Below, piece by piece: positions 6,193-11,228 of a stretch of DNA of 11,228 nt. The position numbers were made by a program, and so were the translations under genes. Location of the stretch: contig DASWIV010000113.1 of NCBI GenBank assembly GCA_036397475.1, forward strand, positions 1 through 11,228, written 5' to 3'. This stretch comes from DASWIV01 sp036397475. GTDB lineage: Bacteria > JAJVIF01 > JAPKYR01. Under the pieces are notes generated by a model. That model searched no databases. It was not told where the DNA came from and saw nothing but the letters and a program-made list of their open reading frames with translations. The stretch's first letter is position 1. Every line of letters begins with the position of its first letter.

Positions 6193-6740
6193 GCTTTCAC
6201 CTCAATAGCTTTTCCAATTTCAAGCCCTTTCTGAAGCGCTTTACGGTTCAATTCGACAACTTCAGTTTTCGTTTTAAACTGGTGAGACATCCACCCGTCG
6301 ATCGTTTCAAGCCTGCAGATTCCTGACGCTCCTACAAACGCACCCAGCATTACCATATTCGCGGCTTTACTCGTTCCAAGTTCATTTGCGATATCTGTAC
6401 CCTCAACCATTAATTCCCTGACATCATCCCGTCCGGATTTTTTGGGTATCAAACTCGAATTAATAACGATCAAACCTCCGGGCTTTATCATCGGGGAGAA
6501 TTTATCAAGCGACGGAAGATTCATCGCGACCAAGGCGTCCGGATTATTGATAACCGGCGACGCAACCGGTTCGTCGCTGACCACAACCGTGCAGTTTGCG
6601 GTCCCCCCTCGCATCTCAGGACCGTAGCTTGGAAGCCAGCTTACTTCCTTACCTTCTTCCATACTTGCCTCAGCGAGTAGTTTTCCGATGAGCATCAGGC
6701 CCTGCCCGCCGAATCCTGCCATCACCACTTGAATATGCAT
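6189..6740 (-). CDS. 2-oxoacid:ferredoxin oxidoreductase, gamma subunit (VorC/KorC type)
   Basis: A 183-residue gamma subunit of the heteromeric 2-oxoacid:acceptor oxidoreductases, the domain that contacts CoA and closes the TPP site. The family signature GFGGQGLMLIGKLLAEA starts at residue 9, and WLPSYGPEMRGGTANC lies at about 35-50, both strongly conserved. Its ATG (6740) shares one base with the TAA of the beta gene (TAATG) behind GGGGGTGA. Its own stop overlaps the NuoE-like start. The substrate is not fixed by this subunit. The neighbouring alpha subunit points to the branched-chain (VOR) or 2-oxoglutarate (KOR) group, not pyruvate. Confidence 0.93.
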   Translation of the reverse strand: MHIQVVMAGFGGQGLMLIGKLLAEASMEEGKEVSWLPSYGPEMRGGTANCTVVVSDEPVASPVINNPDALVAMNLPSLDKFSPMIKPGGLIVINSSLIPKKSGRDDVRELMVEGTDIANELGTSKAANMVMLGAFVGASGICRLETIDGWMSHQFKTKTEVVELNRKALQKGLEIGKAIEVKA

Positions 6741-7528
6741 TATTTCACCCCCGCGAATTCCGGCGATTTGAATGCTGGGAGGTCATCGTCGGGCGATTTG
6801 AATACTCCTGTCTTGAAAAATGGGAGCATATCGGTCCGGGACCAGTCCAGAGCTTTCTGTGGAGAGATTCCCCAGTTCGTCGGGCATGTACTGACCAGTT
6901 CGATAAGTGAAAAACACCTGCCCTCGACCTGGTACTGGAATGCCTGCCTGATAAGTTTCTTGGCAGACGCGACACCCATCGGGTTATCGAGACGTCCTCG
7001 TGCAATGAACGAGGGTGTCGCGAGTGTAGATAGCAATTCTGCTACCCGGATCGGATATCCTGCCTGGTTGACATCCCGTCCGAACGGACACGTTGACGTT
7101 ACCTGGCCGGGAAGTGTTGTCGGCGCCATCTGTCCGCCAGTCATTCCATAGATCGCGTTATTTATAAATATGACAGTGATTTTTTCTCCACGATTTGCCG
7201 AGTGAATAATTTCCGCCATGCCAATACTTGCAAGGTCTCCATCGCCCTGGTAGGTAAAAACAATATTGTCCGGTTTGCAGCGTTTCATTCCGGTAGCCAT
7301 CGCGGGAGCACGTCCGTGTGCGGCTTCGGCGAAGTCGCAATTGAAGTATTTATACGCAAGAACTGAACATCCTACCGGCGCGACTCCGATCGCTCTTTCC
7401 CGCAGATTCAGTTCGTCAAGAGTTTCGGCGACAAGTCTGTGCGATATGCCATGTGTGCATCCCGGACAGTAATGTGTCGAGCATTCACGCAGTGAATCCG
7501 GCCTTGAGAATATTGTCTGTACTGTCAT
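6740..7528 (-). CDS. 2-oxoacid:ferredoxin oxidoreductase, TPP-binding beta subunit
   Basis: A 262-residue subunit that binds thiamine pyrophosphate and one [4Fe-4S] cluster and carries out oxidative decarboxylation together with the alpha subunit. The visible signatures are CPGCTHG (C21, C24), a further Cys54 in VGCS, GDGDLASIG (about 95-103) and NNAIYGMTGGQ (about 123-133), which form the TPP/Mg motif. Cys215 in STCPTNWG is the likely fourth cluster ligand. The protein ends with a short hydrophilic tail. GAGGAGC lies seven bases before the ATG (7528), two bases after the alpha stop. It corresponds to VorA or KorB depending on the naming scheme. Confidence 0.94.
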   Translation of the reverse strand: MTVQTIFSRPDSLRECSTHYCPGCTHGISHRLVAETLDELNLRERAIGVAPVGCSVLAYKYFNCDFAEAAHGRAPAMATGMKRCKPDNIVFTYQGDGDLASIGMAEIIHSANRGEKITVIFINNAIYGMTGGQMAPTTLPGQVTSTCPFGRDVNQAGYPIRVAELLSTLATPSFIARGRLDNPMGVASAKKLIRQAFQYQVEGRCFSLIELVSTCPTNWGISPQKALDWSRTDMLPFFKTGVFKSPDDDLPAFKSPEFAGVK

Positions 7529-7530
7529 AT

Positions 7531-8592
7531 TCAGCTCCTCTCGCCCTCGATAACTTTGACCATCTCTTTTTTCACTTCATCGGGACCAGGGACAATTCCA
7601 CCCTGGCGGCCATAGAACGCGCAGTCCCTACCGGTTGCGAGTTTAACGTCATCTATCATCTGACCTGTCGATAATTCAACGCTCATCAGTTTTTCCGCTT
7701 TGTCCGCTGCGGCTTTGACAGCTTCCATGGGGAACGGATAAAGTGAAATAGGGCGGACAAGTCCTATCGTGTAACCTTCATTGTTCAATTCATCGATCGC
7801 GGTTTTGCAGATTCTCGCGACAGTCCCCCACGCGAACACGCACAACTGCATCCCATCTTTAATCTTATAATCTTCCCAGCGCTTTTCTTCCCGCTCCATC
7901 TGCTGATATTTCACATAAAGGCGCTGGTTCATCGCTTCCAGCTCATGTGGATCGAGGTACAAACTCGTAACTATATTTGGCTCACGATTCCTTGCACCCG
8001 TTAATGCCCATTCGTGTTTTGGCAAAGTCGATGGATCTCTTTCCGCCTTAAATTCAACCGGTTCCATCATCTGGCCGATAATTCCGTCGCCGATAACCAT
8101 CACGGGATTCGTGTACTTGTCCGCGAGATCAAATGCCTCGACTACCAGGTCGGCAGCTTCCTGTACACTCGACGGTGCCAGCGCGAGTATTCGAAAATCG
8201 CCATGGCCCATTCCACGTGTCGCCTGCCAGTAATCGCCCTGGCTCGGAAGAATCCCGCCAAGTCCGGGACCTGCACGCACGATATTTACAAGTACAACCG
8301 GAAGCTCACTCGCGGCGATATAACTGATCGCTTCGCTCATAAGGCTGATTCCAGGCGATGAGCTCGACGTGAATACGCGGGTTCCGGTCGATGCTGCCCC
8401 GTAGATCATATTCGACGCCGCGACTTCGCTCTCAGCCTGTACGTACGTCCCCCCGCATTCAACATATCTTTTCGCGAGATACTCGGGGATTTCGCTCTGC
8501 GGAGTAATCGGATATCCGAAAAAATGGCGGCATCCGGCACGTATGGACGCTTCCGCAATAGCTTCATTTCCTTTCATTAATACACGAGCCAT
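7531..8592 (-). CDS. vorB: 2-oxoacid:ferredoxin oxidoreductase, alpha subunit (VorB/KorA type)
   Basis: A 353-residue alpha subunit covering the pyrimidine-binding domain and the transketolase C-terminal-like domain. It opens with LMKGNEAIAEASIRAG, then FFGYPITPQSEIPEYL (about 24-39), the conserved Glu in QAESEVAA (about 52-59), TSSSSPGISLMSEAISY, and GDGIIGQMMEPVEF at mid-protein. These phrases match the proteins usually named 3-methyl-2-oxobutanoate dehydrogenase subunit VorB. Sequence alone does not separate branched-chain 2-oxoacids from 2-oxoglutarate. The start is set at the ATG at 8592, behind GGAGG at eight bases. An open frame continues upstream to 8700 but runs through the ferredoxin gene and has no family match. 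The ferredoxin gene ends 14 bases before. Confidence 0.94.
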   Translation of the reverse strand: MARVLMKGNEAIAEASIRAGCRHFFGYPITPQSEIPEYLAKRYVECGGTYVQAESEVAASNMIYGAASTGTRVFTSSSSPGISLMSEAISYIAASELPVVLVNIVRAGPGLGGILPSQGDYWQATRGMGHGDFRILALAPSSVQEAADLVVEAFDLADKYTNPVMVIGDGIIGQMMEPVEFKAERDPSTLPKHEWALTGARNREPNIVTSLYLDPHELEAMNQRLYVKYQQMEREEKRWEDYKIKDGMQLCVFAWGTVARICKTAIDELNNEGYTIGLVRPISLYPFPMEAVKAAADKAEKLMSVELSTGQMIDDVKLATGRDCAFYGRQGGIVPGPDEVKKEMVKVIEGERS

Positions 8593-8606
8593 ATCATTTC
8601 CTCCGC

Positions 8607-8840
8607 TTAATATTCGAACAACACGTAGCGGGTTCCCTGCACCCCGACTTCGATAGCCCAGTCCGGACAAATCACGCCGCAGATCGCGCATCCGATGCAT
8701 CGTCCGGGATCGACCATCTGCGCGTAGAAATATCCCTTCGCGTTCAATTCATCCGTCATGCCAAGGATCTGCTGCGGACATGCATGGACACACAACTCAC
8801 ATCCCTTACATTGATCCTTGTAAACTTTTATCATGGGCAT
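8607..8840 (-). CDS. Two-cluster ferredoxin, delta subunit of the oxidoreductase (VorD/KorD type)
   Basis: A 77-residue ferredoxin with two [4Fe-4S] sites, C11/14/17/21 and C48/51/54/58, each followed by Pro (CVHACP, GVICPD). This matches the delta subunit that carries electrons out of the 2-oxoacid oxidoreductase. The ATG at 8840 is preferred because GAGG lies nine bases upstream. The ATG at 8834 is too far from it, and a TTG at 8855 would use the ribosome site as coding sequence. It stands between the P-loop NTPase and the alpha gene. Confidence 0.92.
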   Translation of the reverse strand: MPMIKVYKDQCKGCELCVHACPQQILGMTDELNAKGYFYAQMVDPGRCIGCAICGVICPDWAIEVGVQGTRYVLFEY

Positions 8841-8864
8841 CGGGATCAACCTCAAATTTAAATA

Positions 8865-9770
8865 TTACTCTTTTGTTTCTCCCCACGGCGGGAGCATGAA
8901 CCGGTAGAGCGGAAGTATGGGAACGTCAAGATCGGTTTCTGAGAACTTTTCGATATACCGGGATTCCATCGCTACCATCAAAAGCGGTACACCGGCGGCC
9001 GCGGACATCCTCTTGGCAAATTCATATCCTTCGCGGATGATCTCTTCATCGGTATGCTGCATCAGGTGAGTGTTTGAGACGAGACCTGTGATTTTAAGTC
9101 CCGAAGAAAATTCGAGTTCCTTAAAAACCTTGCGTGCGCCATCGAGATCGGACGTAAACGGCCTTTTCGCGTTAACTACCATCAAAAGCGCGTGATCTGT
9201 TCTTTGGATATCAGCCACAATATGACTAAGAACCTTTGCGCCGAGATCGTCCCCGCCTACATCCAGTATTAATGAGCCAGACTGCTGCATTATAGCGCCA
9301 CGGACTTCTGGAAGAATGATCGGGAGATCTGCCCAGAACTGGTCGCCCGACGGATTAATGACGTCCACTCCCGCGTATTCGAGCGGGATAACAGCTTCGC
9401 GGGACCGGAAATACATGTTGACGATGTCGAGGTCGACAATTTTAACCGGGCCGGAATATTGATTGTCAGGATCTTGCGACGCCAGCCCCAACTGCATCGC
9501 GAAATTGACAGCTACCTCAGTTTTGCCGCTACCAAAATTACCAAGGAATCCGACAACACGCCTGAGAAGCTGATCGGGAAAATTAATTTTTGAATACGCG
9601 GCTACTACTGTTTGCGGGGATTTAAGTACGTGTGCCGTATGCGTGTAAATATGCTGAGCTGGGGTACCGACCGGGATGCCGGGACGGGTTTGTTGAAGGT
9701 TCGAATCGCTAAGGGGGCGTTCGCCCCCCATAATGACGACTTCGTCAGGTTCCTCTTTGTCGTTACGCAT
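8865..9770 (-). CDS. P-loop NTPase of unknown role, head of the oxidoreductase operon
   Basis: A 301-residue protein with Walker A GNFGSGKT at 77-84 followed by EVAVNFAMQLG, a conserved acidic stretch IVDLDIVNMYFRSREA (111-126), and a Walker B-like LILDVGGDD (167-175). The pattern of strands and the VVNAKRPFTSD segment resemble SIMIBI ATPases of the MinD/ParA/CobQ-like group. I do not recognise an exact named family. The first 65 or so residues are polar and poor in motifs. No membrane helix or Cys cluster site is seen. It is first in the operon, 24 bases before the ferredoxin gene, so it may help assemble or regulate the iron-sulfur enzyme, by analogy with MinD-type cluster-carrier ATPases; that is inference. 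The ATG at 9770 has a modest AGGA site; a second ATG lies at 9731. Confidence 0.82.
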   Translation of the reverse strand: MRNDKEEPDEVVIMGGERPLSDSNLQQTRPGIPVGTPAQHIYTHTAHVLKSPQTVVAAYSKINFPDQLLRRVVGFLGNFGSGKTEVAVNFAMQLGLASQDPDNQYSGPVKIVDLDIVNMYFRSREAVIPLEYAGVDVINPSGDQFWADLPIILPEVRGAIMQQSGSLILDVGGDDLGAKVLSHIVADIQRTDHALLMVVNAKRPFTSDLDGARKVFKELEFSSGLKITGLVSNTHLMQHTDEEIIREGYEFAKRMSAAAGVPLLMVAMESRYIEKFSETDLDVPILPLYRFMLPPWGETKE

Positions 9771-9776
9771 TCAGCA

Positions 9777-9798
9777 GGTCCTTTCGGATAGCTGGACC
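9777..9798 (-). promoter_or_regulatory. 5'UTR hairpin covering the ribosome site of the operon's first gene
   Basis: On the minus strand GGTCC (9798-9794) can pair with GGACC (9781-9777). Alternatively TCC-GAAA-GGA (9788-9779) forms a small stem with a GNRA loop. Both structures occupy the AGGA that serves as Shine-Dalgarno for the NTPase gene. Such a stem could damp or gate translation. The short stem makes chance a serious alternative. Confidence 0.3.
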
Positions 9799-9833
9799 GC
9801 CTTCACTTGGAAATCGACGTCCCCCCGCTGAGT

Positions 9834-9861
9834 AATATACACTTTTTTAACAGTATGTGAA
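9834..9861 (-). promoter_or_regulatory. Candidate promoter of the 2-oxoacid oxidoreductase operon
   Basis: On the minus strand TTCACA (9861-9856) and TATATT (9839-9834) are separated by 16 bases. Each matches the sigma70 consensus at five of six positions. Transcription would start near 9827, giving a leader of roughly 55 bases before the NTPase ATG. It is the best promoter-like match found upstream of the nine-gene operon, and the gap sizes inside the operon leave no room for another strong one. Confidence 0.5.
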
Positions 9862-10261
9862 AGAGGTCACAAGTAATTTCTTTCGATAATTCTGTAACGG
9901 GTATTCTAGCACTAATATTTAGCTAAAGGCAAGTAATTCCCATTGTTTAACCAGTGGCAATATTTGAATATTCAGATATCTACTCTATATAGTGAAAAAA
10001 TTCGCTAGAGAACATTAATCGGATACGCTCATGCGATTAATAAATATTTCTATCGAAATCATATCCGTGCCTCTTCCCGGGACAGCGTATCTCCGTCTTG
10101 CATTTTTGAGTATTATCCAAGGCACGATTGTAAATGAGTACTCCGAGTCAGTTCCCTGTAGCCATCCATTATGGTCGGGCTCTGGAGGAAATGAAATGTG
10201 GCACCCAGGCCCATGCGTCAGCGTGGTGCTAATCCCAAATCACATCAGGGATAACTTAAAC
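9862..10261. other. Non-coding, AT-rich upstream stretch
   Basis: No supportable gene is seen between the operon promoter and the permease-side repeat. The first half is AT-rich with many TAA/TTA triplets. It contains a dyad of 8-base arms, ATTAATCG (10014-10021) and CGATTAAT (10034-10041), 12 bases apart. At 10199-10233 a degraded hairpin, GCACC...GGTGC ending in GCTAAT, may be a decayed member of the 28-bp repeat family. A plus-strand open frame across 10031-10330 has no ribosome site and no recognisable protein pattern. Confidence 0.5.
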
Positions 10262-10290
10262 ATTAGCGCCAGGCTTACGCCTGAGCCTGG
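10262..10290 (-). repeat. Hairpin repeat, copy 3 (diverged), behind the permease gene
   Basis: On the minus strand the hairpin reads CCAGGCTCAGGC, loop GTAA, GCCTGGCGCTAAT. It keeps the GTAA loop and the GCGCTAAT end of the copies at 2463 and 2515. The loop-closing pair is C-G where those copies have T-A, a compensated change. It begins 17 bases beyond the permease stop codon and is in sense with that gene. No U-tract follows. Confidence 0.7.
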
Positions 10291-10307
10291 GGGCAGATTT
10301 CTGGATA

Positions 10308-11228
10308 TCAGCCAACCCAGATATACCTGAACAAGAATACAACCGATATCACGTACATCAGCCAGTGGACATCTTTGCCCTTGCCCGAAAGTAAATTGAT
10401 AAGTGTGTACGTGATGAATCCGAACGAGATGCCTGTAGAGATCGAAAAAGTCAGCGGCATAATTATCACAGTGATAAATGCTGATATCGCGATCGAGTGA
10501 TCGTCCCAGTCTACATCCCTCAGCCCTTTCATCATAAGGCTTCCAACAATGATCAGCGGTCCGGCGATGATCGGGTATTTCATAACCGGGTCGCCTTCCA
10601 ATGCGATGTTATATCCGCCCCCTACCATTTTTATCAATGGCTCGAAAAATATCGCGAGGAGGAAAAGGCAGCCTGTAACAATGTTAGCGAGACCGGTACG
10701 TCCCCCCGCAGCGACACCTGTCGATGATTCAATGTAACTTGTGACTGTCGATGTTCCGAGCGCTGCTCCTGTCACAGTCCCAATCGCATCTGATATCAGT
10801 GCTTTTCCAGCCCTTGGAAGTTTTCCATCCTCTGTCAAAAGGCCTGCTGAGTGACCTACTCCGATCAATGTTCCGATAGTGTCGAACAAATCGAGGATCA
10901 GGAAGATGAATACAATTTCCCACAGCGCCCAGAAATTTGATCCGCTCTTGAAGAACGACGCGAGGTCGAGTTTGAAAATTGTCGGGGCAATCGACGGTGG
11001 CGCCGCGAAGATCCCTCCCTGAGACTGAACGAGCTTATCGGCTTCGCCCTGGTGCATGCCCCCTGAGATAAATGTTCCGAGTATCGCAGTACCGATCATT
11101 CCTATAAGGATCGCGCCCCGTACCTTTCTCGCCATCAATACGCCGATTATCAGTACTCCGACAAGGCTCAGGACAACCCATGGCGCTTTCAGATTTCCAA
11201 GTCTGACAAGTACAGCGGGATCGTCGAC
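10308..11228 (-). CDS. NCS2-family purine permease (AzgA-like), C-terminal part (runs off the window)
   Basis: 306 residues of an inner-membrane nucleobase transporter; the N-terminal part lies beyond the right edge. The frame is open to the last base, so the in-window TTG/ATG near 11138 is not the true start. Recognisable NCS2 signatures are LFDTIGTLIGVG and, shortly after, TSYIESSTGVAAGGRTG, the substrate-site region typical of the AzgA/GhxP adenine, guanine and hypoxanthine group. The window shows several hydrophobic helices, ending with LMYVISVVFLFRYIW. Proton-coupled uptake of a purine base is the known family role; the exact base cannot be assigned. It is transcribed in the same direction as the operon but is 537 bases from its first gene, so it is a separate unit. 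Confidence 0.93.
   Translation of the reverse strand, partial: VDDPAVLVRLGNLKAPWVVLSLVGVLIIGVLMARKVRGAILIGMIGTAILGTFISGGMHQGEADKLVQSQGGIFAAPPSIAPTIFKLDLASFFKSGSNFWALWEIVFIFLILDLFDTIGTLIGVGHSAGLLTEDGKLPRAGKALISDAIGTVTGAALGTSTVTSYIESSTGVAAGGRTGLANIVTGCLFLLAIFFEPLIKMVGGGYNIALEGDPVMKYPIIAGPLIIVGSLMMKGLRDVDWDDHSIAISAFITVIIMPLTFSISTGISFGFITYTLINLLSGKGKDVHWLMYVISVVFLFRYIWVG

Noticed and set aside
8593..8700. Upstream extension of the alpha-subunit frame by 36 codons.
   Set aside because: The extension overlaps the ferredoxin gene in another frame and does not resemble the family. The ATG at 8592 has a good GGAGG site and begins with the conserved LMKGNEA.
10031..10330. Plus-strand open frame of 99 codons in the intergenic region.
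   Set aside because: It has no ribosome site and no recognisable protein pattern. It runs through the hairpin repeat and ends inside the permease gene on the opposite strand.

Overview
The window is bacterial accessory-metabolism DNA from an anaerobe or facultative anaerobe. The signs are an oxygen-sensitive 2-oxoacid:ferredoxin oxidoreductase, many [4Fe-4S] ferredoxin motifs and an NADH-dehydrogenase-like (NuoEFG/HydABC-type) flavin module, together with Shine-Dalgarno sites and sigma70-like promoters. The N-terminus of a class I glutamine synthetase and a purine permease flank the region. I cannot place the organism at phylum level. The gene mix would fit many uncultivated or syntrophic lineages.

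Left part (1-2160). The 5' end of glnA runs leftwards out of the window. Divergent from it is a small rightward group: an SRPBCC-fold protein, a membrane-anchored alpha/beta hydrolase and a three-helix membrane protein. The glnA/SRPBCC intergenic region appears to hold back-to-back promoters whose -35 boxes form an inverted repeat.

Repeat region (2161-2542). This holds a 145-bp palindromic MITE-like element inserted exactly in the loop of a small hairpin repeat, followed by two identical 28-bp copies of the same repeat family. A further copy lies at 10262-10290, next to the end of the permease gene. All four copies lie downstream of a gene and are oriented so that the mRNA of that gene would carry a hairpin with a GUAA tetraloop. 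The stems differ by compensating base pairs.

Central operon (9770 down to 2540, minus strand, nine genes). The order is P-loop NTPase, two-cluster ferredoxin (delta), 2-oxoacid oxidoreductase alpha (VorB/KorA), beta and gamma, NuoE-like, NuoF-like with an added two-cluster ferredoxin tail, truncated NuoG-like, and a four-cluster HycB-type ferredoxin. From the beta gene to the last gene every junction overlaps by 1 to 20 bases, so stoichiometric synthesis is expected. The first half should oxidise a 2-oxoacid with CoA to acyl-CoA and CO2, delivering low-potential electrons. The second half resembles the NAD(H)/flavin core of bifurcating hydrogenases (HydABC/Bfu type) but has no hydrogenase H-cluster domain. 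The most economical reading is one enzyme system connecting 2-oxoacid oxidation or reductive synthesis to NAD(H), possibly with flavin-based bifurcation. That reading is inference.

Right part (9771-11228). There is a 537-bp non-coding stretch with the operon promoter, a 5'UTR hairpin over the ribosome site, a dyad and one hairpin repeat. It is followed by the C-terminal two thirds or so of an AzgA-like NCS2 purine permease that runs out of the window. No tRNA, rRNA, CRISPR array or intact transposase gene was seen.
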